In this document: one piece after another, positions 11,487-23,914 of the stretch | Layout: the number at the start of each line of letters is the position of its first letter | Numbering within the stretch: the stretch's first letter is position 1 | From: Charina bottae | Lineage: Eukaryota > Chordata > Lepidosauria > Squamata > Charinaidae | Assembly: GCA_023362775.1 (NCBI GenBank) | Contig: JALMGJ010000016.1 | Coordinates: 1,940,501 to 2,004,500 of the forward strand | DNA length: 64,000 bases | Direction: 5' to 3' | The notes under the pieces: model-generated | Told to the model about the DNA's origin: nothing | What the model saw: only the letters and a program-made list of their open reading frames with translations | Database searches by the model: none | Position numbers and translations under genes: made by a program

Positions 11487-12482
11487 TATTTATTTATTTA
11501 TTCTTCAAATTTTGCCACTGCCCATCTCCCCCAAAAGAGGGACTCTGGGAAGTTTACAACACAGCTAACAAGTTAAATCAATAGTCATAATAATATATAA
11601 AATATACATACGAATACAATATATAAATATAAAATAAAAAACCAGATGGCAATAAAAGATTGTATAGATGTGAGGAGCACTCTAAGGTGCCAGCCATCCC
11701 CAGGAATAACTACTCCCCTCCCTGCCCCAAGCACGGTGGCAGAGCCAGGTATTCAGGGTCTTCCAGAAGGTCAGGGGCGATGGGGCTTGCCTCATCTCCG
11801 GGGGCAGAATGTTCCAAAGGGCAGGAGCCACTGCAGAGAAGGCTCATTTCCTGGACACTGCCAAATGGAATTCTCTTACAGATGGGGTCTGTAACATGCC
11901 CTCTTTGCATAATCGGGTGGGACGGATTGATGAAATGGGGATGAGACGGTCCCTCACGTAACCTGGACCCATGCCATGTAGTGCTTTAAAGGTGATAACC
12001 AACATCTTGAATTGGACCCGGAAGCAAACTGGTACCCAGTGCAGCTCATGCAGCAAAGGTGTTACATGTGCCAATCTTGGGGCACCAAGAATTGCCTGCG
12101 TGGCCACGTACCGGACCAGCTGTAGCCTCCGGATACTCTTCAAGGGTAGCCCCATGTAAAGCACATTGCAATAGTCTATATGGGAGATGACCAGGGCATG
12201 AGTGACTGTTCGGAGGGCTTCCCAATCCAGGAAAGTGTGTAACTGTCGCACAACATGAACTTGTGCAAAGGCCCTCCTGGCCACAACTGCCACCTGCACT
12301 TCGAGCAGGAGTCGTGAATCTAGAAGGACTCCCAGATTCCACACTGTGTCTGTCTGGGGAAGTGCAACCCCATCCAGAAGTATAGATGATAATTTCCCGG
12401 ATACAGAGGAGCCATTAACCCACAGCCATTCAATCTTACCAGGGTTCAGCTGAAGCCTGTTGTTCCCCATCCAGACCCCCTT
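11487..12482 (-). mobile_element. L2-like LINE, 5'-truncated
   Basis: Read on the minus strand: the C-terminal part of a reverse-transcriptase frame, a 3' UTR, then the hairpin 'gagtccctc ... gggggagatggg' and an AAATAAATAAATAAA tail at 11487-11505. The 3' UTR is shared with 21827-22408 ('aggtcttcag' and 'gggggca' stretches on the plus strand). The 5' end is truncated, as usual for target-primed insertions. I assign it to the Jockey superfamily, L2 side, from the protein pattern. Confidence 0.8.
11844..12470 (-). pseudogene. L2-like LINE reverse transcriptase, C-terminal fragment
   Basis: This 208-residue open stretch covers the thumb and C-terminal region of the LINE polyprotein. Visible family motifs include RLQLNPGK, LGVLLDS, HIDYCNVLYMGLPLK, HELHWVPV and TFKALHGMGPGYVRDRL. 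The endonuclease and the catalytic FADD/YADD palm are missing, so it cannot work. The frame is open over its whole length, which suggests moderate rather than great age. It ends in the element's own 3' UTR. Confidence 0.82.
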
Positions 12483-15400
12483 TTACCTTGTCCCACAGCC
12501 CAAATTGATTTAAGACAGTTTGTTTCCCTAAAAAAAGTCCTGCTAAAGTACACCTATCTTCGGATTCCCAAGTTTTCTAAATGCTTCCCTGTCCCAGTGT
12601 GTAATAACCCATTTTTCCCCCACAAGTGTTTTGCTTCATGGGTATTGTATTATGAATAGGCTGTGAGGAAATCCTGATTTGAAGGGCAAAATATGAGTCA
12701 GAGCACATATGGGTGCCCATATAGCACTTGGTGGGAACTTCTTAAACCAAACATATATTTTCCTATGATCATGCACAACTGTGAAGGGAATCTGTGTGAG
12801 CCCAGAAAAAGACACAGCTGCTTTAAAGTGTTCCTGACTGATGGTGCTTCTGTGCTAATGTATGCTCCAAATCATATTTTGGCCTTGAAATCCAGTTCTC
12901 TCCACAGCCCTACTAGATCGTTGCAATGCAATTCAATGTAGTGAAAAAACAATCTAATGTTATTTATTCCCTCTTCCACCTGTCTAATGAAAATACTTCA
13001 TCACAATCTCCAGATAGAAAATGGTCTTTGACCAAATGACAATTTGGAGGTAAAGAGGAAATAGTGTTTGGTTGACATTCTGTAAAAGCTTTAGACCTTG
13101 TTGTAATTAACATTTTCGAAAGGCAGTGGGCCAGAAATATGAGATTCGATTTGAGGGAGGATTTGCGGGAGATTATTTCCTTTTATCTGTGATATACCTA
13201 TGGCAGGGCTTATGCAATAATTCTAATATTTTTTCCTAATTTAAAATGGCAGAAAACTGCAGTGCCAGTTTTCAGCAATCATAGCTAGATGAGACTCTGA
13301 AGGCCACAAAAAGAGGATTCTAGAGCTGCATATAGACCTTAGTCTGTTGGTTAGCCATCCCTTCACTAGCAAATATAGAGTCGTGCCCATGATTATAGCA
13401 CTAGAAATATCTGAATAGATCTGAAGTAAGACAAATCAGAGGCATTTAAACATACATTGTAGAGGGTTGAGAAACATAATATCTAAAAAGCCTGTTACCC
13501 AAATTAATCCAGTGTCACTTTTACCCCAGGAACCTCTTTTGATAAGTTGCTTGCCAAATAATAGCATCCTCCTGATAAATTACTATGTGCCTGATGATGG
13601 GTATGATTTCCCAGATTTTGCCAATCCATTATGGAAGACAGTCAACAGAGCTATTCTTTTCTATACTGTATTAGTTTTCTCTCTTTCCCATACAACCTAG
13701 TTAGTGATTGTAATTGTTTTATAAAACGGCATGAGAGTGTATCATATACTGTACATTTTCAGGGAAATAAAGAAAAAATGTATCCACAAGATTTAGAGTT
13801 TTTAGGAAGGAAAAAAAAAAGACTTGGGGTGGCTACTGGAAGAAGTAGGCTTTTTTCATCATCATGTGCCCTGCAACATGCTGGCACATGGTTTGGATTG
13901 AAAGTGATAACGATTATCTCATTTTTTTAAAATTGTGGTATCTTCCTTGAATACTCACTAGAGTACGAAGACAGGATAGAAGGAGGGAGGGAGGGACTCT
14001 CCTTTACTATGCTGGACTTGATTATTTATTTGTCATAATTATTTGTCATATTTATATCCAATTATTCCAATTTTCCATGGTATCAACGACATGTTGATGG
14101 CCATCACCTGATGCAGCATTAAAATGTATGTTTAAAGCATTTTTCAAAGCAACTATCACTGCAGTAATAATAAGACTCATTTGCTTTCCAACTTTGATGT
14201 CATGCTGTTGAAATATGAGTATTAACTAATGGAACTTATGTATGGCTTTGGATTCCTCTATCTGCTATAGCTTTGAAGTCTTCCCAGAATTCAATTCTTT
14301 CTAAATATTAGCAAAGGTATTGTTCTACAAAGCTACATTGTTAAAGAGCAACAGTGGTTTTGATCACAATAAATAGTCTGATGCCTCATAGGGTTCATTC
14401 AATGAAAGAGCTTTTAGTAGTCCTTTGTCTAAGGTACTTACATTGCATCTTACCAAAAATACATCATTTTAAAAAATGAACTGTAACCAGAGAGGCAGCA
14501 AGGAGGCAATTTAATGACCATTCAATATGATAGAGTTCTTTTCAGCTTGATGTTGGTTTTGTGTGTCCTGCAGACTACAGGAAAATGCTTGTGATTAATA
14601 ATAGGTTTTGCAAAGATTTGAGGACAATATTACAAAGCTAGGAGTTTGGTGTTAAGCAGGTCTTAAATTGAATATGGGGAGGGATGAGGGATGTGAAGAA
14701 TGTTTAGTTGTTCACTCAAAGAGATTGACTTTTAACCTCACACATTTGAAATGGCTTGATATTTGCCTTGTTTTCCTCATGCCAAGTTTGACCTTTCCTA
14801 ACTCAAAATTGCAAATGGCTTGAGGGGCAGTAATCCACTCCAACGGTCCTAATATAAAACCTTTGAGTAACTTCAAAGGTATTTCAAGCTGAATTCAGGA
14901 TCCTTTAACCTCCCAGGGCCTCCAAGAGAGCACAGGAGTTGTGGAAAAGCTCCAAAAAGCAAGTCAGTAACAATCTCTAGCTGGGCAATTCCTTTGTCAA
15001 AGGAAGTAGTGCTCTGCAGTAAGTGAAGGGAGAGAAATTTGTTTTGTTCATATTTATTTATCTTATTTGATTCTTGAAGAAACCCCAAATGCAGTACTTT
15101 TTTTTGCTACCAGGCCAAATTTGCTATGTTTTTACACTACATAAAATTCTAAATATGTGGGGCTAAATCACACTAAATCAACCTGTGTGATAAGATCAGC
15201 TGGGGAGATCCATCTATGTGCATGGCCAACATTGTTCTGATTCAACATAGGATCTTCTCACTTGAGTCTCCCCTTCCGGGGAAAGTATAACTGGACCTTA
15301 CTTAGGAAACAGTTTGCCTGGGTATTTGTGAGTAAGTATTGCCATGGGACCAACATTTTTCCTTTACATTCTTCCCATTTTTACTGCATTTTTTGTTTGT

Positions 15401-15929
15401 TTTTTATTGGATTTTGTGTGGCTCAATGTTTTAATTGTAAACCAGTATTTTAATTTCTTTTAAAGGGGTCAGTATATAAAACTGTATACATCAGTTATTG
15501 AAAAGTGCACCTTTATAAATGAAAACAAACATAAATGTATATTTGGCAACATTGCATGCAAACAGGAAACATTAGGGCAAATTCATATCACAGTGTATAT
15601 GAATGTGTCTTATAGTCTGAGAAATTTATTTGATTGCAGTCAGATATAAAAGTAACGAATAAATAATCCAAAATGAATCCTGAAATATAATTAATCCAAT
15701 GCTGAAAGGAACAGAGTTGTCTATGTGGGTTTATCATTCTCTTGCCTGGGTTCTGAGAAGTCTTGAACCCCATCAATGAGCTTTTCCATCATGAAATGAC
15801 AATGGAGATCTGGAGATGGCTTTATAAAATAAATATAAAGTAAGACTTCAGCGTAGTTTCTAGGACTTTCAAAACCCCACTCACAGTAGCCATATTCTCA
15901 GCCTTTTTGGACTTTACCTCCTTCCTATA
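12483..15929. other. unassigned sequence
   Basis: About 3.4 kb without a recognisable gene or repeat. A GGGA-type short repeat occurs at about 13980-13996. Frames at 13467-13700 and 13631-13930 have no domains and ordinary AT-rich composition. Confidence 0.55.
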
Positions 15930-15937
15930 CTCTAGAG

Positions 15938-16312
15938 CAGGGCTTTCCAAAGTTTTCCCGCGGCGACACACCAACCGCCCTTGGTGTGTCGCCACGGGAA
16001 AATCCGGAAGTTTCGCCGCCGCGGCAGCGCACAAAAACCCGGAAGCGCTGCTGCCGCTTTCGGTCTTTGCGCGCCGCCGCGGCAGTGGCGCCTTCGGATT
16101 TTCATGTGTCGCCGCGGGAAAACCCGATGCGGGCGGGGGTGTGCATGGTGGCGGCAGCGGCGGCAGCCTCCGCTAAAACGCGGAAGCACCGATGGCGTGC
16201 CGGTGCCGCCGCCGTGCACGCCCCCGCTGCCACTTCCAGGTTGTGTGGCAACACAGCCGACTGTGTGTGGCAACACACTTTTGTGTCGCGACACACAGTT
16301 TGGAAAGCTCTG
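15938..16312. mobile_element. hAT (Buster-type) element, CpG-rich
   Basis: It starts CAGGGCTTTCCAAAG and ends CTTTGGAAAGCTCTG-like (tttggaaagctctg), with inverted termini and a perfect 8-bp duplication ctctagag at 15930-15937 and 16313-16320. The 375-bp interior is strikingly GC- and CpG-rich (repeated gccgccgcgg, gtcgccgcggg) in an AT-rich surround. There is no transposase. It shares its ends with the element at 63593-63841. The several overlapping reading frames here are by-products of GC richness. Confidence 0.9.
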
Positions 16313-16320
16313 CTCTAGAG

Positions 16321-16565
16321 CAACCAGGGTTCCTTTTTAATATTTTAAAAATTATTTCAAATTCGGGCAGCTTCACATCAAAGAGCTAAATTCTTTATTT
16401 TTAGTTTAAGAACACTGTTGGTGCATATATACAGGCCTACACATGAAACAAATATAATAATTTTGTAACTTCTGGCCTATATTTGAGCCTGAATGTGCAG
16501 TGTTTCCTCGAGACCTAAAAAATATTTCAAGGGTTCCTCCAGGATAAAAAGGTTGAGAAAGGCTG
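16321..16565. mobile_element. older hAT element, 5' end eroded
   Basis: The right end reads 'aaaaaggttgagaaaggctg', typical of Charlie/SPIN-like hAT ends, and is followed by ctctggag (16566-16573). That octamer differs by one base from ctctagag just to the left (16313-16320). The left end starts 'caaccagggttcc', which matches the inner part of such a terminus and lacks about the first ten bases. It therefore appears to be an older insertion whose edge abuts the 15938-16312 element. Confidence 0.55.
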
Positions 16566-16573
16566 CTCTGGAG

Positions 16574-17389
16574 CATGGACGGGGGACACATTCATGCTGA
16601 AATAATGCCAAATGACAGGAAAGAGAACTCCCCTGTGGTATTTAAATTCCTGGAAGATTGTCCAGTAGTGGCTATCATTCATGACAACTAAGTGGAACAA
16701 GTACCTAAATTATGCTAGAGATAAACAACAGATCTGTGGGCATTTGGCTTGCTTCTGAGTTTCTAAAGGCAACTGGGTGGCTGGCCGGCAACAGAACACT
16801 GATTGCCACAATGCCAAAAGCAGCTCTGATCTCAGCAAGGCAATTTTTTTGTTCATGCAGCTTGTTTTGCATGAATTGTTATAGTTCCATTTAACTCTGT
16901 GGTTTTCAAAATCTGTTTTCCCATCTCTTTGTCACTCTCTTTGATCTGCTTTTCTGATAACACTAGACTGCAGCGTTGAGAAGAGCAACTATGTTTTTTC
17001 AGGCTCTTTTCTTCCTTGACTGTGCTTTTACTGATCAATCTGAATATCCACCCTAGACTCCAGGATTGTCATCTGGCCTAACAAATTACACAAACCGAGG
17101 AAAACTTGAAAATGATCATTATTGAACTGTAAGTGAGAGTTAATCCCAGTCTTATGCATTTAAATATTTTTGTTTCGTTGATTTTAACATATTATCTAAT
17201 AGCATCTGACCCAAATGCCTGGGGAAACAGCGAGGTCTTCAGTGCCTTGTGGAAGGCTAACTGGATAGGGGCCATCCAAATGTCCAGGGGGATGCACCCC
17301 CAGGCCATCTCCTAATTTCCCAACCACACTTTACTGCAAAGGAGAAAAAAAAATGTTCTGTTGCTCTGTTTTTCTTTCTTTGCTTATTC
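16574..17389. other. mostly unassigned; possible L2-like 3' UTR scrap
   Basis: At about 17205-17316 the words 'aggtcttcagtgcc' and 'ccagggggatgc' resemble the L2-like 3' UTR (compare 22110-22180), in the same inverted orientation. The match is weak. Nothing else is recognised. Confidence 0.35.
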
Positions 17390-19266
17390 ATGAGTGGTAT
17401 TTCTTCCCTCATTCAAAGGGTGGGGGAGGAAGCAAGAATGCTTCATTTGCAGAACAAAAGTGGAAAAAAAATAAATTCCAGTTCTCAGGTTGATTTGAAA
17501 TCAGGACAAAGACAAGAACTTGCTGAGAACATTTCACAAGATTCTTCACCAAATAAGTTCATTAAACAAGAGGAGCAAGCCGAAAATCTGTCTGATGAGA
17601 CAGATGATACTCAGGAAAGTGATGGAAGACAGGTTGTTAATCCTGTTAGCCCTGTACTACCTCGAAGGTAACAGAGGAGTAATAAAGGTGTTTGTCCTCA
17701 ACGTTTTGAGGTGGTTATGGTTAAAGCTTTCCATGTTTACTTTGAGCCAGAGTCTTTACAGCAAATAAATGATATGCCACTTGAGATTGCAAAATGCTGG
17801 TATGATGCAATGCAACAGGAATTATATTCCTGGAAAGAAAATAAAACTTGGAAATTAGTTAATCTGCCTCCCAATGAATGTTGTCTGGGTTGTAGATGGG
17901 TCTTCAAACTAAAAAAGGATGCTAGTCGGAAAATTCAAAAATACAAAGCAAGATTAGTTGCTAAAGGATTTTCTCAAAAAAACCATTTAGACTTTGACAA
18001 AACCTTTGTACCTGTTACAAAGGGTGAATCAATCAGATTGTTGCTGAAGGTTGCTGCACTAAAAGGAATGTCAGTTCATCATTATGATATTCAAACTGCA
18101 TTTTTGTATGGTGAGTTAGACCAGAAATTGTACATGCAACAACCACCTGGTTTTGAACAAGGTAAAAATTTAGTGTGTGAACTACAAAAATCAATCTGTG
18201 GTTTGAAACAAGCAGCTGGAACCTAAAATTAGATGAAAAACGGCAGAGTTTTGGTTTTGAAAAAGGAATAGCAGATCCATGTGTTTATGTTAAGAAAGAC
18301 AAACAAAGTTTTATGTATTTGTGTTTGTATGTTGATGATTTACTGTTACTTCAGACAAACAGACATGATTTTGAAACGTACATGAAGAACAATTTTACGT
18401 TAAAGAATCTTGGCATAGTAACATATTACTTAGGCTTGGAAATATACAGAGAAAAAGATGGTAGTTTCCTGGTGAACCAAATTAATAAGATCAAGAGACT
18501 CCTAGAGGAATTTAACATGAAGGAATGTAAATCAGTCTTAACCCCTGAATTCCAGAAGGAGATGGGAGAACCTGAGTTATCTGAAGCAGATGGGTTTAGG
18601 TCTGCAATTGGAAGTTTATTGTACATTGCAAATCATTCTTGCCCCGATATTTCTAATGCTGTTTCAATTTTAAGCAGACAAGTAGAAAAACCAACTTCTA
18701 CTGGGAAAGCAGGATTTAAAAGATTGTTAAGATATTTACAAGGAACAGAGGATTACTGTCTGAGGCTTTCTGCTTCTGGGATAGGAGAATTACAAGCATA
18801 TGCTAATTCAGACTGGGGATCAGACCTCACTGATCGTAAGTCAACTTCTGGAGCTATAATATAGTATGCTGGCTCAGCAATTTCCTGGCATTCTAAGAAA
18901 CAGACACTTGTTAATCTATCTACAGCAGAAGCAGAATTTTATAGCTTGGCACAAATCTGTAACAAGATTGTATGGTTTAAACAATTATTAAAAGATATAG
19001 GCATGGAATTGCACCAGCCTGTAACTGTTTTTGAAGATAATCAAGCTTGTATTCATATAGCTCAGTCTGAGGATTGTAGGAACAGAACTAAGCACATTGA
19101 CATACAATGCTATAATGTCAAGGATTTAATAGCCAAAGGTGAAATCATGTTAAAGTATTGTGACTCAAAAGACATGATTGCTGATTTTTTAACAAAGCCC
19201 CTTGCTGCAGTAAAACACAAGGAGTTAAATTTAAAAAATGGGTTGCGACTTACACCTCTAGCATAA
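17390..19266 (+). pseudogene. Ty1/copia Pol (RT and RNase H) remnant
   Basis: Copia Pol copies element RNA into DNA in a particle. The order here is a linker (17390-17668), RT N-half (17711-18226: WKENKTWKLV, GCRWVFKLKKD, KARLVAKGFSQ, FLYGELDQKLYMQQPPGFE), RT palm with catalytic YVDD at 18328-18339, LGLEIYRE, then RNase H (SDWGSDLTDRKSTSG, STAEAEFYSL, EDNQACI, RTKHIDI, DFLTKPL). Damage: an in-frame TAA at 17669-17671, a small deletion with frame change near 18215-18222 in the 'GLKQ..' block, and a TAG at 18862-18864. All other codons stay in two frames. It is inactive but not ancient. Ending at 19266 is the natural stop, 9 bases before the LTR. Confidence 0.9.
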
Positions 19267-19275
19267 TAAGAGGAG

Positions 19276-19644
19276 TGTTGGTGTATTATTCTTTTGAGGA
19301 GTAAGTCACAGCAATATAGCCTTATTAGGTAATCACCTACAAACTTTAAAAGGTCAGACAGCACGTGATCCAGGCTGAAGAGTATAAAAGAGCCTTCCTG
19401 CCTGTCTGCCTTCCTGCTCACTGCTTCTCTCTGTTTCTGTTTACTCCTGTTTGTTTGTTTCTACTATCTGGTATGTGGAATTGTAATACTTCCAGGGATC
19501 TGGAAGATAACTGTAAATATCTGTTTATATCAATAACAAATATAACTGCAACTAAGTTACTAAAATGACTGGCATAATTAATTAGTCTCTGGTGCTGATC
19601 ACTTTCTGATACTCTGCGTGTGCAAGAAAACACACACTCCAACA
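19276..19644 (+). repeat. 3' LTR of copia element
   Basis: The LTR begins TGTTGG and ends CCAACA, a 6-bp inverted terminal pair, over 369 bp. A TATA box (TATAAAA) is at 19383-19389. The sequence downstream of it is pyrimidine-rich (cttcctgcctgtctgcc). No second copy is seen in the window. Confidence 0.85.
19383..19389 (+). promoter_or_regulatory. TATA box of copia LTR promoter
   Basis: A canonical TATAAAA lies about 108 bases into the LTR. In copia LTRs this places transcription start about 25-30 bases further on. It is the clearest core-promoter motif in the window. Confidence 0.6.
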
Positions 19645-20842
19645 AATTTGGCTTGGTGGATTGCAGATTGTTTGAACTGTATGAATCTATGATAAGTTGA
19701 AAATCACCCCCAACTCCAAATGGCAGAAGCATTTAATTAAGCCTTTTTTGAGCAATAAAGTGTTCCTGAGCTCTGTTGTGTTCCAGTATCCTTTAGTTTT
19801 AGGGAATGGGTGAAAACTTTGAGATGTTTCCACCTATGTATGGGAATGGGGTCCCTTTTGAAACATATCATTGTGATGTAATCTAAGGACTGAATTATTT
19901 TCTTTTATAAAATGGCAAATGTTCCTAGGATCATCAAGGTATTAAAATGTCATGGCCCACAACTTATTGGATTTTTTTTTTCTTTTTAAGTAAAATGTTT
20001 TCATATAGCCAAATCCAGAACTGGAGCACTAATTGGTGATTAAATTGAGAATATTACGAGAACAAAACCTACTTTGCCAGGTACGTAATTTGAAACTATC
20101 AGCTAAAATACATTCCTACATGCTATATTGTTAGTAGTAATTACAAAGGAAATCAGAAAGCACATATATGTACCTTCAAATTCTCTTTTGCTGAGCAGTT
20201 TGAAATGCTGATTTTTCTGGATTTGATCTCTGACTGCCTCTCCCTTCCTCAATAAGGAATTCTAAGCAGTTGCAATTGCCATTGCAGTACACACTGAAAA
20301 ATATTGCAGCAATTTCATATAACTGTGTATGTCTATCTTACCTTTCCCCTGACCTGCTGCTCCATCTTGATGATCCTGACACAGTATTTGGACAGCAGGA
20401 ATCATAAAAAAGAAGAAACAATTGGCTAAAAGTCAACACAGGTTTTGGTTTGGTTTTGTTATTTTCCCAGAGAATAGAAGATTGTTCTTAGTGTTCTAAA
20501 GCTTGCCTTTTGGGTTGAATTTAATTTAAACTCTTTCAATTTAAATGGGTTGTCTTCATCACACCTGTATACCACAAACTATTAATTTGCATGATACTAT
20601 TACTTCCTAATGACGAAGTTTCATAGACGTCCATAGTATTATTTGCTGGGAGGGAAATCTTGGTTGACGTTTTGCACATGCACCAAACAGGATGATCACA
20701 TTTATTTTTTCATCAAAAATAATGACTGCCTTGTTCTGTTCCTTATTATGGGAAAGCAGTTTCTTTAGAGATGGTACTTTTCTTTGGAAGGCTATAGTAT
20801 TGCATTATTCTATTTGCTGGCGTCTTATAGAAATGCAAATGT
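19645..20842. other. unassigned sequence
   Basis: No gene or repeat recognised over 1.2 kb. Confidence 0.55.
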
Positions 20843-20852
20843 TTTAGATAAA

Positions 20853-21181
20853 GGTAAAGGTTCCCCCTGCACATTTGTGCAGTCGTGTCCGACTCTAGGG
20901 GCCGGTGCTCATCTCCGTTTGTTAGCCAAAGAGCCAGCGTTGTCCGAAGACACTTCCACAGTCATGTGGCCGCATGACACGTGCAGAACGCTGTTACCTA
21001 CCCACCAAAGTGGTACCTATTCATCTACTTGCATTTGCATGCTTTCGAATTGCTAGGTTGGCAAGAGCTGGAGCTAGTGCGGGAGCTCACTCTGCACGCA
21101 GGGCTAGGGATTTGAACCTCCGAACTTGCGATCTTCCGATCGACAAGCCTGGCGTCTTACCCACTGACCCACCACGCCCCC
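20853..21181 (-). mobile_element. tRNA-derived SINE with exact target duplication
   Basis: Full-length inverted copy. On the minus strand the head is 'ggggcgtggtgggtcag', the B box 'aggttcaaatccc', and the tail the CTTTAC type (here only 'ctttac'). The target-site duplication tttagataaa is exact at 20843-20852 and 21182-21191. The element contains the 'agagtcggacacgactgc' block. The exact duplication and low divergence from 43499-43836 suggest a fairly recent copy. Confidence 0.92.
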
Positions 21182-21191
21182 TTTAGATAAA

Positions 21192-21826
21192 TAAGTGCAA
21201 TTTGAAGCCAAATGGTTTTATCGACACAAAGAGCAAGCCAGAGCAAAAAGGTCTTCAGACCTGACTGTACAACTTTTCAGATTTGTTTTATGGGTGAGAA
21301 TCTGCATTTAAATATGTCTGAACAATTTTCAAGTAATTGCATAATGGAGGTATTCTAGAAATAACGGCCTCATTGAAAGAATGGAAATATGGTTCCCTCC
21401 CATTGTCCTTGTTTTTCGCTACTTCCATTGTGGCTTAATTGCAGTTTTATTGTTGTATTGCATACCTTCGCATCACCTTGGGATTGCGGGGGGGGGGGGT
21501 AGGAATAGTATTCCCCGGTATGAAAGATACTGATTTATGGAAAGAAGCAAACTTACTAAACCTAGCAACCATTAGCTCTGTTTCAGCTAGGATTCCTAGA
21601 ATTTCCAGCAAACGGAACATCAGTCTGACTATAAATTCTGGGCATCGCTGTCCCAGTATATTTTGAAGGTACTAGGCTGGCCAAGGATGGGTCCAGAAGA
21701 TTTTTAGTGCCAGAGACTGAAAGGTGAAATATCAGCTCTTCTCTCTACTAGATAAATTATGGTTTGTTCCTCAAACTATGGCTAACCAAATAATAATACT
21801 TTTCAGCCCTATGGGTACTCAACCCA
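21192..21826. other. unassigned sequence
   Basis: A G run at about 21488-21497 is the only simple feature. No gene recognised. Confidence 0.5.
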
Positions 21827-21827
21827 T

Positions 21828-21882
<55 letters not shown>

Positions 21883-22408
21883 TTTTATATGACCGCCCAT
21901 CTCCCCCAATGGGGAACTCTGGGCGGTTTACAGTAAAATAAATTAAAATAGAATATAAAATATGAAACATCAATTTATACAGTCAATGTAATAAATAATT
22001 ATAAAATCCAGATGGGAGATAGAATTAATAAAAGGAAGGACATTATAAGATTAAGGGATTAGCCACCCCCATGGGGAACTATCCTTTCCTCCTTCCCATG
22101 CCAGGCGGCAGAACCAGGTCTTCAGTTCTTTCCTAAAGGTTGGGAGGGAGGAGATCTGTCTCAACTCTGGGGGCAAGGTGTTCCATATTGTATGTGCCAC
22201 CACAGAGAAGGCCCATCTCCTAGACCCCATCAGATGACACTCTCTAATTGATGGGGCTCATAGCAGGCCCTCTCTGAATGATCGGGTGAGGCGGGTCGAT
22301 AATATTGGGATAAGACGGTCCCTCAGGTATTCTGGCCCCATGCCATGTAGGGTTTTAAAGGTGATAACCAACACCTTGAATTGTACCCAGAAGCAAACCG
22401 GCACCCAA
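21827..22408 (-). mobile_element. L2-like LINE 3' end
   Basis: The long TTTA tail (21827-21885) leads into 'gaccgcccatctccccc' and the inverted 3' UTR and last coding part ('gccatgtagggttttaaagg' on the plus strand corresponds to TFKALHGM on the minus strand). It parallels 11487-12482 for its whole length but stops earlier, so it is more strongly 5'-truncated. Confidence 0.82.
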
Positions 22409-23876
22409 TTATAAAAAAAATTATAATTAAAAAAAATTAAATTAATTTTTTTATATACTTTTTTATTTTTTATAAAATTTTTTTTATAATTTTCCCATTA
22501 TAAAACTGGACACCAGCTTTTCTTTCCTTTAATTTGTCTTCTAATAACCCTTGATCTCAGAATGCACAAACAATTCATTGTAATCATTTAACAATCATCT
22601 TACCAAATAGGGACAAACATCGACACACAGCTATGGAACAAGGGAACATTTACCCTCTTTGTTCAGAACCTCTCAGGTAAGCAGCAAAACATGGAGCAAC
22701 TATTATTTCATAATGCTATCATTTGAAGAACACATTAGGGGCCTGTTTAAAAGTAATTTGTCGTATCCCCAAAATAAATAATTCAAAGCTTAGGGGGTGA
22801 AATCACTGCTAGGCAAGCGCTTAAAGCCAGGTGAACGTAATGAAATAACTGACTCAAGCTAATTAAAATAATAATACAATCTAAGAGTGCTGAATCTATA
22901 ATTTTGAACACACACGCAAACTAAATTGGCTTCCATCTCTGTTTGGAATTCCCATTACTACAGCCAATACAATTCTATTAGGTTCCTTTCTACTTGTTGT
23001 AGATCATCTGGTTATAATTAAACATTAAATATTCCCTGAAGTGGGAAAATGCTTCCTTCAACACATCATATTTTTTTTTAATTGCCAGCTTCAGTAACTA
23101 AAGTAGGCTTTTCGGGGGGAGTGGGTAATCAATGGTATGAAATTTCCTAGGTAAACTGAACCATTTCCATCATAAGTATATTTTAGTTCCTTTAGCCTTC
23201 TATATGCATCAGAAATGATAAATCTGACACATATAATTCCACATGTAGCTTCTGCACATTTTCCTATAAAAGAATGTAAATAACAATGTATAAGTACCTT
23301 AGTGAAGTAAAGGTGCACTCTTATAAGAAGAATAGACTCAAAACTCAGTAGCCCAATATGATAATATAACTCTAATCTTAATATGTTAGTTACATATGAA
23401 TCGATTTCCTATACCCAAGTTCACACATGCTAAGCTACAACTAGACTTATTTAGTTTTGGCTTGTTGTGAGATGAGAACTCAGCTATTATAGTTTGAAAA
23501 GCATGGTTCACACAATGTAAGCATACTGTGTATATTCAGCCAATTATGGCTTATTTAAACAGCCATCAAGCAAATCATGTCTTAGTACTTTGTGTGAACC
23601 CAGCTATTGTGAGCTTACATTAATGGTTGGAAGTGCCATCATGCACTCATAACATGAGCTTCATATTCTGAGTGAACATGTCAAAGTTCTTAAGGTCAGC
23701 TATGAGCACCAAAATCATTTTGACTTTATCACTGCCTTCAATCTTCTGTCATAATGGTGAAATTTAGACAAGCAGGAACCTGCTGAGGTTGAATGTAGCA
23801 GGAGCATTTACATCATGGAACCACCTTAGATGAACTGCTAGATTTAAAAAAGTCCTTATTTTACACTTCTGAAATT
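22409..23876. other. AT-only tract then unassigned sequence
   Basis: About 22407-22500 is nearly pure A/T, with long A and T runs directly beyond the LINE's truncated end. The remaining 1.4 kb shows no recognisable gene or repeat. Confidence 0.5.

Positions 23877-23914
<38 letters not shown>

Larger units (their letters stand above)
17390..19644 (+). mobile_element. Ty1/copia retrotransposon, 5'-truncated
   Basis: The element comprises a degraded pol 3' half (17390-19266), a purine tract 'aataagaggag', and a 3' LTR (19276-19644). No 5' LTR, gag, protease or integrase core is found upstream, so more than half is missing. Copia elements are much scarcer in amniotes than LINEs or gypsy elements, which makes this copy noteworthy. 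The 5' boundary is uncertain; 17390 is where a frame continuous with pol begins. Confidence 0.88.

Noticed and set aside
15907..16389. Several overlapping reading frames of 65-120 residues
   Set aside because: By-products of the CpG-rich hAT element; arginine/alanine/glycine-rich in all frames.
22409..23876. AT-rich segment considered as a conserved regulatory element
   Set aside because: Conservation cannot be judged from one sequence, and no motif cluster is convincing.
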